A stretch of 64,000 nt of DNA from Arthrobacter sp. B3I9 (GTDB taxonomy: Bacteria; Actinomycetota; Actinomycetes; Actinomycetales; Micrococcaceae). The stretch covers positions 1,860,001-1,924,000 of the forward strand of contig NZ_JAUSYO010000001.1 in the NCBI RefSeq assembly GCF_030816935.1. The letters are read 5' to 3'. Shown piece after piece: positions 46,334 to 55,224 of this stretch (positions are counted from its first letter, which is position 1; the number at the start of each line of letters is the position of its first letter). The position numbers were made by a program, and so were the translations under genes. The notes beneath the pieces were generated by a model. That model made no database searches and was not told the DNA's origin. It saw only the letters and a program-made list of their open reading frames with translations.

Positions 46334-46406
46334 TGCCCCAGGAGGGAATCGAACCCCCGACCGGCGGATTAGAAGGCCGCTGCTCTATCCCCTGAGCTAC
46401 TGGGGC
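46334..46406 (-). tRNA. tRNA-Arg (anticodon TCT)
   Basis: Leftward cloverleaf with acceptor GCCCCAG/CTGGGGC, D-arm AGCTCAGGGGATAGAGC, anticodon loop CTTCTAA (TCT) and T-arm GGGTTCGATTCCC. The last pair of the anticodon stem is a mismatch. CCA is not encoded. It borders the foreign segment that begins about 100 bases to its right, on its 5' side. Confidence 0.95.
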
Positions 46407-46510
46407 ATGACCGCCCGCCACACTTACCGGGCTGCGCCTCAAAAAGTTTACAGTGCCTTTCATCCGAAGGCGGGCAGGACAAAGCCGAATTTCAGCCCGG
46501 CACCTTCTGA

Positions 46511-46662
46511 CTTGTCCCCAACAGCGTCTATGGGCCGCGGGTTTTCCACATGGCGCGCTTCGGGCCTGCCCGCCGGGCCGCTGCGGCTTCGTTCCGCATG
46601 GGCTTGACCGAGCGGCGCTTCGACCGCACCGCCGGGCGCTGGGTTGACGGCAACACGAACTG
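46511..46662 (+). pseudogene. Remnant of the ssb upstream and 5' coding region
   Basis: Bases 46511-46578 match 49119-49185 (the ssb upstream region) with three differences, and about 46590-46662 match ssb coding sequence 49328-49401 with six differences. The roughly 140 bases between, including the ssb start codon, are missing. The residual frame reads FRMGLTERRFDRTAGRWVDG and stops (TGA) exactly where similarity to ssb ends. It is an imperfect direct repeat flanking the low-GC segment. Confidence 0.88.
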
Positions 46663-47166
46663 ATAGACAGTTTCAAAAGGCTCTATTTACTGGCCTTCTC
46701 GAAGTGTCCAAGGCTCAAGCGCATTGCAACGATCCCCATCCCTCTAGACTTGGTGATCTCGGACTGCGCCTTGACAAACGCGTCGTTATCCACGGCCCGC
46801 TTCTCATTGATGGAGTCCTCAATCACCGTCAAGAGCCCCGTGCTTGCCACCAGCATGGCTGTCATTGCTTGATCGACGAGATCTGTGTCGGTGAAGAGGC
46901 GGACCGTGTTCAGCATGCCCTGAAGGTCCTGTCTCAGCCGAAGTACTTCGCGTTCGTCCAGCCGTCGCGGATTACCGAAATGTCCTCGGACCAGCAGGCT
47001 TTCGTACTCATCGAAAGTCACAAGGAACTTCACGTAAAGGGCTTCCTTCTTCGCCAGTGTCGCCTCTGCCTGCTCATGGTTCTTGTTGAGCTTCCAGAGA
47101 TCCAGCTCTGCCTTATGCGCGTCTCGGACGTTCTTCCTGTTTACGTAGGCCGTAAGACCGGCACCG

Positions 47167-47172
47167 CCTAGG
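47167..47172. repeat. Target-site duplication, left copy (CCTAGG)
   Basis: CCTAGG directly precedes the IS end. IS481-family elements are known to insert at NCTAGN and duplicate it. The same six bases follow the other end at 48287-48292. Confidence 0.92.
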
Positions 47173-48160
47173 TGTACTGGTCAGGCAGGTTGGTTAAGCG
47201 GCTGATGGGCGGGCGGCCTCCGATTGCGGTGTGGGGCCTGTGGTGATTGTAGTGGTGCAGCCATGCCGGGAGCGCGTTTCTGCGGGCTGATTCGGAGGCG
47301 TAGAAGCGCTTGAAAGCCCACCCGTCGGCGAGGGTCCGGTGGAACCGTTCGATCTTTCCATTGGTCTGCGGGCGGTAGGGGCGGGTCTTCTTGACCTTGA
47401 TGTTCAGTTCCCGGCAGGTGTCCCGCCAGAGGTGGGATTTGTAGGCCGATCCGTTGTCGGAGAGAACCCGCTCAACGGTGGCGCCGCGGGCAGCGAACCA
47501 GGACACGGCCCGTTTCAGCACTCCCACGGCGGTGGCAGCTGTTTCGTCGCCATGGATCTCGGCGTAGGCGACCCGGGAGTGGTCATCGATGACGGTATGC
47601 ACGTGAGCGGTGCCGATCAGCGGGTTGCGGTAGCTGCTATGCGGTTTGGCAGGGGTACTTGCCCGATTCCTGTTGCCTTCCTGTCGGCCAACGTAGCGCC
47701 AGCCGCCACCGTCCGGGATGTTGCCGAGCTTCTTCACATCGACGTGGATCATCGCCCCCGGTGTCTCATGTTCGTAGCGGCGGATGACTTCTCCGGTGCG
47801 CTTGTCGATGTGATGCAACCGGTTCAGCCGGCACCGGACCAGGACTGCGTGGACCGTCGAGGCGGGCATGGCCAGCTTCGCTCCGATCGCGACCGGCCCC
47901 AACCGTTGCTTCCAGCGCAGATGCACGACCTTGCGCACCAGCTGCTGCGCGGTCCGGTTCGCCACCCGGTGCGGGCGCGAGGATCTGTCGGCCATGCCCG
48001 CCTGGCCCATAGCGGCGTAGCGTTCAGCCCAGCGCTTGGCGGTGGGCCAGGAGCAGTTGAATTGTTCGGCGGCCCGGGACACAGGCCAACCGTGGTCTAC
48101 GACGAGACGCGCAACGCGTAAACGTTGGCGCGGAGTCAAAGCGGCATTAGCGTGGGACAT
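47168..48160 (-). CDS. IS481-family transposase
   Basis: The 330-residue DDE transposase has an N-terminal helix-turn-helix (LTPRQRLRVARLVVDHGWPV, AAEQFNCSWPTAKRWAERY) and an rve catalytic core. The triad is Asp141 (IHVDVKKLG), Asp235 (VLSDNGSAY) and Glu271 (TNGKIERFHRTL), with the D-35-E spacing of this family. The frame is intact, so the element may be active. Its stop codon TAG comes from the target duplication (47168-47170), not from the element itself. Confidence 0.95.
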   Translation of the reverse strand: MSHANAALTPRQRLRVARLVVDHGWPVSRAAEQFNCSWPTAKRWAERYAAMGQAGMADRSSRPHRVANRTAQQLVRKVVHLRWKQRLGPVAIGAKLAMPASTVHAVLVRCRLNRLHHIDKRTGEVIRRYEHETPGAMIHVDVKKLGNIPDGGGWRYVGRQEGNRNRASTPAKPHSSYRNPLIGTAHVHTVIDDHSRVAYAEIHGDETAATAVGVLKRAVSWFAARGATVERVLSDNGSAYKSHLWRDTCRELNIKVKKTRPYRPQTNGKIERFHRTLADGWAFKRFYASESARRNALPAWLHHYNHHRPHTAIGGRPPISRLTNLPDQYT

Positions 48161-48286
48161 GAGGACCTCCTGGTCGCTGCAGCGGTTGTCTAAGCAACTC
48201 CACTGTGCAACCGGAGGTCCTCACCTTGGGGTCAACGACTCCAGCGAGTCACCACATTGACCGAACCAACGTCCCTGGGCAGTACA
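47173..48286 (-). mobile_element. Complete IS481-family insertion sequence (1114 bp)
   Basis: The ends are imperfect inverted repeats of about 23 bp: TGTACTGGTCAGGCAGGTTG at 47173 and, read leftward from 48286, TGTACTGCCCAGGGACGTTG. They both continue with GTT. CCTAGG target copies flank the element. One full transposase gene lies within. It interrupts the membrane-protein gene. Confidence 0.95.
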
Positions 48287-48292
48287 CCTAGG
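48287..48292. repeat. Target-site duplication, right copy (CCTAGG)
   Basis: Second copy of the target hexamer, immediately after the last IS base. Identical copies imply a fairly recent insertion. Confidence 0.92.
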
Positions 48293-48381
48293 CCCGCAAC
48301 AACTACTCCACAGGTGGTCACTATCAATCTCAACGTCTCGGCGTCCATGGCCCAAAAGTACCCAAGTCAGGCCCCGTCTGT

Positions 48382-48774
48382 TCAATCTCGGATGCCGAGA
48401 TCCTTCCTCATGGCCAAACGGAGCTTGTCGTAGGCCTCTCTGAAGTTCTCGGATGCCTCTTCGCGGGTCATCTTCGCCGAGATGTGCTCGTTGTGAGGAC
48501 GCGCAAAAGCATTGAGAGTCGCTGTGGTGAAGGCGGAAAGCGTCTTCTCGAGATGCTTCGGGATGAAGAAATCGACGTCGCCCGCGAGAAGAACCTCCGA
48601 GTTGGCATGAATTTCGTCGTTCACGCGTTTTACTAACGAAGGTGGTCGGCTCGTAGCGTCGGCCAGGAACCTTCCGGCTTGTATGTACCGGTGATAGACC
48701 TGACGCTTCTCATTGCGGAGCCATTGGGCGTGCTCACTTGCACGCCCAAGGAAAGCGCCCAGCCAACTGCCCAC
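48382..48774 (-). CDS. Hypothetical protein, upstream partner of the interrupted gene
   Basis: A 130-residue, charged, mostly helical protein starting at GTG 48774 (MGSWLGAFLGRASEHAQWLR). It has no signal peptide; helices with heptad-like spacing (KQVYHRYIQAGRFLAD-type, HLEKTLSAFTTATLNAF) suggest a coiled coil or four-helix bundle. Base composition is lower in GC than the flanking genes, pointing to transfer. It lies 34 bases before the interrupted membrane-protein gene. No ribosome binding site is obvious. I do not recognise a family. Confidence 0.65.
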   Translation of the reverse strand: MGSWLGAFLGRASEHAQWLRNEKRQVYHRYIQAGRFLADATSRPPSLVKRVNDEIHANSEVLLAGDVDFFIPKHLEKTLSAFTTATLNAFARPHNEHISAKMTREEASENFREAYDKLRLAMRKDLGIRD

Positions 48775-48786
48775 TAGTGCGCGTAC

Positions 48787-48829
48787 ACACCACCGGCTCT
48801 TGTTTCGGATAAGTCAGGGCCGGTGGTGT
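48787..48829. repeat. 11-bp perfect inverted repeat upstream of the unknown operon
   Basis: ACACCACCGGC (48787-48797) pairs with GCCGGTGGTGT (48819-48829) around 21 bases. It could end transcription coming from the degenerate frame on the right, or be a binding site. Confidence 0.65.
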
Positions 48830-48845
48830 CTACCGCGAACAGCCC

Positions 48846-49090
48846 AGATCAGAAGCGGATGATCTACGTTCAGATTTACTGGTGCTGCCGAGACCCGCGT
48901 TCGCAAATGGCATGGATCCTGACGATGTCGTCAGCGTTGTGCTTCGGGCCAGACGCGACGTGTGGCTGCGGGACGCTGTTGTTGCACGCAGAACGTAGGT
49001 CAGGACGTTCGGTAGCTCCCTGTCTTTGACGTCGGCACTTAAGACATCATCGTTGACGACGAGCAGAAGCATGCTCGTACCTTTCATCGC
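48846..49090 (-). pseudogene. Possible frameshifted gene remnant in the foreign segment
   Basis: Leftward, a frame begins MKGTSMLLLVVNDDVLSADV and continues KDRELPNVLTYVL, which looks coding. After that the same frame turns Ser/Thr/Arg-rich like a shadow, while the neighbouring frame reads ASGPKHNADDIVRIHAICER and stops. A single frameshift near 48990-49010 would explain it. No family is recognised and it could be chance. Confidence 0.3.
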
Positions 49091-49246
49091 ACGAGCCAGC
49101 CGTCGCAACTATGAAGAACTTGTCCCCAACAGCGTCTCCGGGCCGCGGTTTTCCACATGGCGCGCTTCGGGCCTGCCCGCCGGGCGGCGCCTGATCGACG
49201 CTGGAAGTGCCCGCTTAGGCAGAACACTTCGAGACAGGACAGAAGA

Positions 49247-49792
49247 ATGAGTGACAACATCACGGTCCGGGGCTTCGTCGCCACGGAGATCAAAAGCTCG
49301 ACGACGCCCGGAGGTGTGCCCACGGCGTCGTTCCGCATGGGCTCCACCGAACGGCGCTTCGACCGCACCGCCGGCCGCTGGGTTGACGGCAATACAAACT
49401 GGTTCACGGTACAGGGCTACCGCCAGTTGGCGGGGAACATGGGCTGCAGCATCAAGAAGGGCCAGCGCATCATCGTCGTCGGGCGACTTAAGCTGCGCAG
49501 CTGGGAAAAGGACGGGCGGGTTCATCACGCGGTGGAAATCGACGCCGAATCCGTTGGCCACGACCTCATGTGGGGCTCGGCGAACTTCATCCGCATGGCC
49601 GGCGCCGGGGGACAGGGAGCCGCCACCCAGCCCGCCATGACGCCCGGCGACGAGGAGCCCCGCGGCGACGATCCGGAGGTGGAGGCGGACCGGGATGGAG
49701 ATGACTTCGCCACGACGTTCATCGACGACGCGACCGGCGAGATGCAGGAGTTTGATCAGGAAACGGGTGAACTGAGGGGAGCTGCATCCTGA
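49247..49792 (+). CDS. ssb: Single-stranded DNA-binding protein without canonical acidic tip
   Basis: The OB fold is clear: ITVRGFVATEIKSSTTPGG, NTNWFTVQGYRQLAGNMGCS, KKGQRIIVVGRLKLRSWEKDG. The C-terminal region is acidic but ends ETGELRGAAS rather than DDDIPF, so the usual partner-binding tip is missing. It is therefore probably a secondary SSB paralogue (SsbB-like). ATG 49247 follows CAGGACAGAAGA. Its 5' part is duplicated in a broken form at 46511-46662. A lipoprotein gene and ettA follow in the same direction. Length is 181 residues. Confidence 0.92.
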   Translation: MSDNITVRGFVATEIKSSTTPGGVPTASFRMGSTERRFDRTAGRWVDGNTNWFTVQGYRQLAGNMGCSIKKGQRIIVVGRLKLRSWEKDGRVHHAVEIDAESVGHDLMWGSANFIRMAGAGGQGAATQPAMTPGDEEPRGDDPEVEADRDGDDFATTFIDDATGEMQEFDQETGELRGAAS

Positions 49793-49821
49793 TCCCAGGA
49801 GCCGCGTGGCAGACTTGCCAG

Positions 49822-50394
49822 GTGTTGCGTGCAGGGGCGGGAAGCGTATTAAGGCAGAGCGGGAACAGCTCTGTGCGATGGCGTGTGTCCGTCCTTGCGC
49901 TTCTGGCATTGCCGCTGCTGATGGCCGTTGGATGCTCGACCGGTGCCGGTAATGGCGTCGGTGCCGGCGGTGGAGACGGCGCGACCGGCTCCGCGCCGGC
50001 ATCCCTCGCGCCGCCCCCGGCCCCTGCCTCGTCGGCTGCGGCCCCGGCCCCGGTCCCGGGGGCACCGGACCCGGCGGCGGACTGGGCAGCCGCGGACCAG
50101 GCCGACGCCGCTGCCCAAGCCAGGGTCGAGGCGGTCCTGCGCGGTGCCAGCGAGCACGGAAATCCCGCCTCTGAGCAGCTTCGGAACGCTTTGGTCACTG
50201 CGGGGTTCCCCGCGGCGGACGTCGAGGTAACGGCGGACCGCACTCCGACGGGGTTGCAGCCCGATGCGGTCGAAGTCGGCGTAAGGCAGGGCGATCGCTG
50301 CCTGGTGGCACAAGTCCGCAGCGGCGCAGTGCATGTCACCGCCCTTCCGGTTCTGGCCGACGGACTGTGCCTGGTCGGCGGCGCGGTTCCCTGA
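49822..50394 (+). CDS. Lipoprotein with Pro/Ala-rich linker (DUF6993-like)
   Basis: A signal peptide ends in the lipobox LLMAVGCS, so the protein should be lipid-anchored at about residue 38. A low-complexity Ala/Pro linker covers about residues 50-85. The C-terminal 100 residues form a small domain (AVLRGASEHGNPASEQLRNA, GVRQGDRCLVAQVRSGAVHV) resembling DUF6993. The start is GTG 49822 or a downstream codon. Function unknown. It stands between ssb and ettA. Confidence 0.78.
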   Translation: MLRAGAGSVLRQSGNSSVRWRVSVLALLALPLLMAVGCSTGAGNGVGAGGGDGATGSAPASLAPPPAPASSAAAPAPVPGAPDPAADWAAADQADAAAQARVEAVLRGASEHGNPASEQLRNALVTAGFPAADVEVTADRTPTGLQPDAVEVGVRQGDRCLVAQVRSGAVHVTALPVLADGLCLVGGAVP

Positions 50395-50458
50395 ATGTGA
50401 GGTACGCAGCCGTTCATTGAATGTGAGTTATCCGGGCCGAGCCACTAGATTTGTAGGC

Positions 50459-52141
<1,683 letters not shown>

Positions 52142-52206
52142 CCACCGGGGCCTGACCCGCACCTAAGCTCCGCGCGGGCAGCAAGTGAACGAGGCTAGGC
52201 AAGCGA

Positions 52207-52240
52207 AATGGCCGGCTCCCCACGGGGAGCCGGCCATTTT
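52207..52240 (+). terminator. Terminator after ettA
   Basis: A 15-bp perfect stem (AATGGCCGGCTCCCC with its complement, 52207-52221 and 52224-52238) with a very short loop, ending in TTTT. It lies between ettA and the convergent tesB. Confidence 0.9.
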
Positions 52241-52263
52241 GCGTTTGTTGGTGGGGTCGGTGC

Positions 52264-53175
52264 CTACACGTCGGTGGGGACCCTGACCATGCCCTCCTGC
52301 GCCACCGTGGCCACGTGCCGGCCGTCTCGGCTGAAGATCTTGCCGGTGGCCAGGCCCCGGGCTCCCTGTGAACTAGGGGATTCCTGGACATAAAGGAGCC
52401 ACTCGTCCACCCGGACGGGGCGGTGCCACCACATGGCATGGTCCAGGCTGGCGACGGACATCCCGGGCGTGATCCAGCTCAGCCCGTGCTGGCGGAGGAC
52501 GGGTTCCAGGATTGTGTAGTCGCTGGCGTAGGCCAGTGCGGCGCGGTGCAGGCCTGCGTCATCGGGCATCGGTCCGAACGTCTTCATCCACACCGCATTC
52601 CGCGGCTCCCGCGGGCCGTCGGCAGAAACGTAGAGCGCCGGATCGACGTGGCGTACGTCGAAGGGCCTCTCGTACGACCAGTGCCGCGCCACGGGATGGT
52701 CGAACTTGCCGAGGAGGTCCGCCGTGCTGGGCAGCGACTCAGGGTCCGGTATTCCCGGCGGCATTTCGGACTGGTGCTCGATACCCTCGTCCTCGGTCTG
52801 GAACGAGGCGATCATGGACAGGATGGGCGTGCCATCCTGGTAGGCGTGGACGCGCCGTGCGGAAAAGGAACGGCCGTCCCGCAGCCGCTGGACGCCGAAG
52901 GTGATTGGCTTGTTCGCGTCACCCGGGCGGAGGAAGTACCCGTGCATGGAGTGCACGTTGCGGCCGTCGGGCACGGTGCGGCCTCCCGCGATCAGGGACT
53001 GCGCCAGCACCTGCCCGCCAAAAACCCGCTGCCGCGGCTGCTGCTGCGACGGGCCCAGGAAGATGTCCTCATCCGTCCGGGCACCTTCCAGCTCGCCGAG
53101 GTTCAGGAGTTGGAGGAGGGAGGAGGTGGGGTCCTCGGCGGGCATCGCCTGCAATCCGGCTTCGACTTCAGTCAT
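52264..53175 (-). CDS. tesB: Acyl-CoA thioesterase II (TesB)
   Basis: TesB is a double-hotdog thioesterase that hydrolyses acyl-CoA. The first hotdog has RVFGGQVLAQSLIAGGRTV and MHGYFLRPGDANKPITF; the second has ASLDHAMWWHRPVRVDEWLL and GRHVATVAQEGMVR. The Asp in SLDHAMW is the expected catalytic residue. At 303 residues it is slightly longer than the 286 of E. coli. The next gene on the other strand starts 64 bases away. Confidence 0.93.
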   Translation of the reverse strand: MTEVEAGLQAMPAEDPTSSLLQLLNLGELEGARTDEDIFLGPSQQQPRQRVFGGQVLAQSLIAGGRTVPDGRNVHSMHGYFLRPGDANKPITFGVQRLRDGRSFSARRVHAYQDGTPILSMIASFQTEDEGIEHQSEMPPGIPDPESLPSTADLLGKFDHPVARHWSYERPFDVRHVDPALYVSADGPREPRNAVWMKTFGPMPDDAGLHRAALAYASDYTILEPVLRQHGLSWITPGMSVASLDHAMWWHRPVRVDEWLLYVQESPSSQGARGLATGKIFSRDGRHVATVAQEGMVRVPTDV

Positions 53176-53238
53176 GGACTGACTCTAGACGTCACCCCGG
53201 CACCGCTCAAAAGAGGCGCAGCCGGTAGAGTCCATAAT

Positions 53239-53898
53239 GTGTCTGACGTCCTAACCCAGCCCCTGCAGTTCACTGATCCGCGCGACCTTGCCGACCTTCG
53301 CACCTTCGCCACCCGTGCCAGGTCCATCGACGACGGCGCCATCCGGCTCCAGGCCTCCGCCTCGGTGCTGGCCGCCTATGTGTGCGTATTACGGCCCCGC
53401 CTGCTGGGCGAGGCAACCCCGACCATCCTCGGCCTGCGGACCATGGCGCTGGCACAGCCCGCCGAGACCGACGTGACCGTCCCGCTGTCCGCGGTACTGG
53501 ACCGGCTCGCCCGGGCAGGGGAGAACGACGTCGAACTGCCGCTGCCGCCCGTGAACGTCACCGAGTCGTGGGCCGGCGTCGGGGCACCCCGCGGCGGCTG
53601 GGAGATTGTCGGTCGGCTGCAGGACCGGGAGCTGCGCGACGCGGCCGAGGCCGGCATCACCGAGGTGGCCGCCATCATGCCCGACAAGCCCGGTGCGCTG
53701 ATCGTCAACAACGCCCGCGCCACGGTCTGGGGCCGGGAACTCCCCGGCGCCGCCGGACTGCCGGCCGGGGCCGCCTTCGCCGCGCTCACGCTGGGATTCC
53801 TGGCGGACGGCGAACAGCAGCTGTACCGCGCCGGACGCTGGTTCCGGCTCAGCGGCCCCCGGGGGCATGTGCTGGCCCGGACCGGATCCGGACTCTGA
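53239..53898 (+). CDS. Conserved hypothetical protein, 219 residues
   Basis: A soluble Ala/Leu-rich protein starting at GTG 53239 (MSDVLTQPLQFTDPRDLADL). No signal peptide or membrane helix. The centre (PPVNVTESWAGVGAPRGGWE) and the C-terminal part (GLPAGAAFAALTLGFLADGE) are conserved-looking, but I do not recognise the family. A longer frame extends upstream through tesB on the other strand and is a shadow there. It is divergent from tesB. Confidence 0.75.
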   Translation: MSDVLTQPLQFTDPRDLADLRTFATRARSIDDGAIRLQASASVLAAYVCVLRPRLLGEATPTILGLRTMALAQPAETDVTVPLSAVLDRLARAGENDVELPLPPVNVTESWAGVGAPRGGWEIVGRLQDRELRDAAEAGITEVAAIMPDKPGALIVNNARATVWGRELPGAAGLPAGAAFAALTLGFLADGEQQLYRAGRWFRLSGPRGHVLARTGSGL

Positions 53899-53987
53899 TC
53901 CTGCCGCCGTCCCCCTGACGGTACGGGTCCCGCTGACGGAACGGGCCCGCTGCCTGACCGGGACGCGCGTCCCCGGCAGCGCCCGGA

Positions 53988-54446
53988 TCAGGCTCCGGAC
54001 GGGCTGTTCACCATCGAGAGGGCAGCGCGCTCCATGTAATCCCAGAGGGTTCCCTCATACAGCGGCGGCAGCTCCAGGGAGTCCACCGCGGCGCGCATGT
54101 GGAACAACCAGCGTTCCTTGGCCTCCGGCGTCACACGGAAGGGCTGATGGCGCATCCGAAGCCGCGGGTGCCCGCGTTCCTCGCCGTACGTCGTCGGGCC
54201 GCCCCAATACTGCTCAAGGAACATCAAGAAGCGGCGCTTAGCGTGAACGAGGTCCTCTTCCGGATACATCGGCCGCAGCAGGGGATCCGTGGCGACGCCG
54301 TCGTAAAACACATCGATCAGTTTCACGAACGTGTCGTGGCCGCCCACGGCATCGTAAAAGTTGTCGGTGTATCCGGGCTGGCTGAACGGGTCGTTCTGCA
54401 TCAGTTGCCTGGGCTGCCGGGGTTCACCGGCCATCGGAATCGTCAT
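53988..54446 (-). CDS. Truncated haemoglobin, group II (GlbO-type)
   Basis: The group II trHb signature is present: FYDAVGGHDTFVKLIDVFYD, then QYWGGPTTYGEERGHPRLRM with the proximal His in GHPRLRMRH. The B10 Tyr lies in VFYDGV and the G8 Trp in ERWLFHM. Such globins bind oxygen and can detoxify NO. At 152 residues it has a short N-terminal extension; MQNDPFSQPGY is an alternative start. Its first codons overlap the stop of the MscS gene by four bases (ATGA). Confidence 0.92.
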   Translation of the reverse strand: MTIPMAGEPRQPRQLMQNDPFSQPGYTDNFYDAVGGHDTFVKLIDVFYDGVATDPLLRPMYPEEDLVHAKRRFLMFLEQYWGGPTTYGEERGHPRLRMRHQPFRVTPEAKERWLFHMRAAVDSLELPPLYEGTLWDYMERAALSMVNSPSGA

Positions 54447-55114
54447 ATTGCTATTCTCCGGCTTTCTGCTGGGTGAGCCGCGGCTCCGGAAGTTTCCGCT
54501 TCTGCCTCGGCGGGAGGAACGTACGTGCCCTGGGAACGGTTGCCGACGCGCAGGATCTCGCCGTTACGTAGGTACCAGATGGCGCCGTCGTCGGCCCGGA
54601 CCCGGGTGATCCGCAACCCCATGGCCTCGACCTCACCCACCACCTCGGACGTTTCGATGATGTCGCCGATGCCGTACTGGTCCTCGATGGTGATGAAGAT
54701 GCCGGCCAGGAAGTCCCGGATCAACTGCTGCGCACCGAAACCGATGGCCACACCGAGGATGCCGACGCTGGTCAGCAACGGGGCGATGTCCACGTTCAGG
54801 TTCTTCAAGACGTACATGATGGTGATCACGGCGACCAGGACGCTGACGACGCTGTTGAGCAGCGAGCCGATGGTGTTCGCCCGCTGGACCCGGCGCTCGT
54901 GGTCCAGGGCGCGCAGCGCCGGTGCAACCCAGCGGAAGTGCGGCTTCTTGAAGAACGTTGTTCCGGCGGCGACGCGCTTGGTGATCCCGGCGATCAGGAA
55001 CGTGGCCACCAGAAACACGGAAACACCCACCCCGATGCTGATCATGACCCCGGGCAAATTGATGGCTGAGATATCCGGAGGGGTGATGGGGGTAGTCGTC
55101 GAAAAGCCGTACAT
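54443..55114 (-). CDS. MscS-family mechanosensitive channel
   Basis: Three membrane segments precede the beta domain: LPGVMISIGVGVSVFLVATF, SLLNSVVSVLVAVITIMYVL, and the pore helix SVGILGVAIGFGAQQLIRDF, the MscS signature. IEDQYGIGDIIETSEVVGEV opens the beta domain, and the protein ends soon after with NGEILRVGNRSQG and a short tail, so it lacks most of the C-terminal cage. ATG 55114 (MYGFSTTTP) gives 223 residues, small for the family. Translationally coupled to the haemoglobin gene. Confidence 0.92.
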   Translation of the reverse strand: MYGFSTTTPITPPDISAINLPGVMISIGVGVSVFLVATFLIAGITKRVAAGTTFFKKPHFRWVAPALRALDHERRVQRANTIGSLLNSVVSVLVAVITIMYVLKNLNVDIAPLLTSVGILGVAIGFGAQQLIRDFLAGIFITIEDQYGIGDIIETSEVVGEVEAMGLRITRVRADDGAIWYLRNGEILRVGNRSQGTYVPPAEAEAETSGAAAHPAESRRIAI

Positions 55115-55224
55115 CGTCTGGGGTTGCTCCTTGCTGCTGCGCTCCCGCGCTGTGCTGCCGGGCGGCGTTCGCCGGGCGCATAACACTCTGTTCTCTTTCA
55201 ACATTAGCGCCGTAGCGTAGCGGC

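Larger units (their letters stand above)
46683..48348 (-). pseudogene. Membrane-anchored coiled-coil protein gene interrupted by an IS481 element
   Basis: On the leftward strand the gene starts at ATG 48348 (MDAETLRLIVTTCGVVVAGL), is broken at 48287, and resumes at 47166 to stop at 46683. Joining the parts after removal of the IS and one CCTAGG copy gives 546 bases, an exact 181-residue frame. The joined protein has one membrane helix near residues 7-29, a coiled-coil-like segment (AELDLWKLNKNHEQAEATLA), then a helical domain (VKFLVTFDEYESLLVRGHFG). No family is recognised. Upstream, 34 bases away, is another unknown gene on the same strand, so the two formed an operon. A 116-residue product from an internal GTG at 47033 is still possible. 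Confidence 0.85.

Noticed and set aside
48382..49090. Classical toxin-antitoxin pair
   Set aside because: No known toxin or antitoxin motif is visible, one gene is broken, and sizes do not fit a recognised type.
46334..49400. Island inserted into the 3' end of tRNA-Arg
   Set aside because: The segment lies on the 5' side of the leftward tRNA, no duplicated tRNA 3' end was seen at the far border, and no integrase gene is present.
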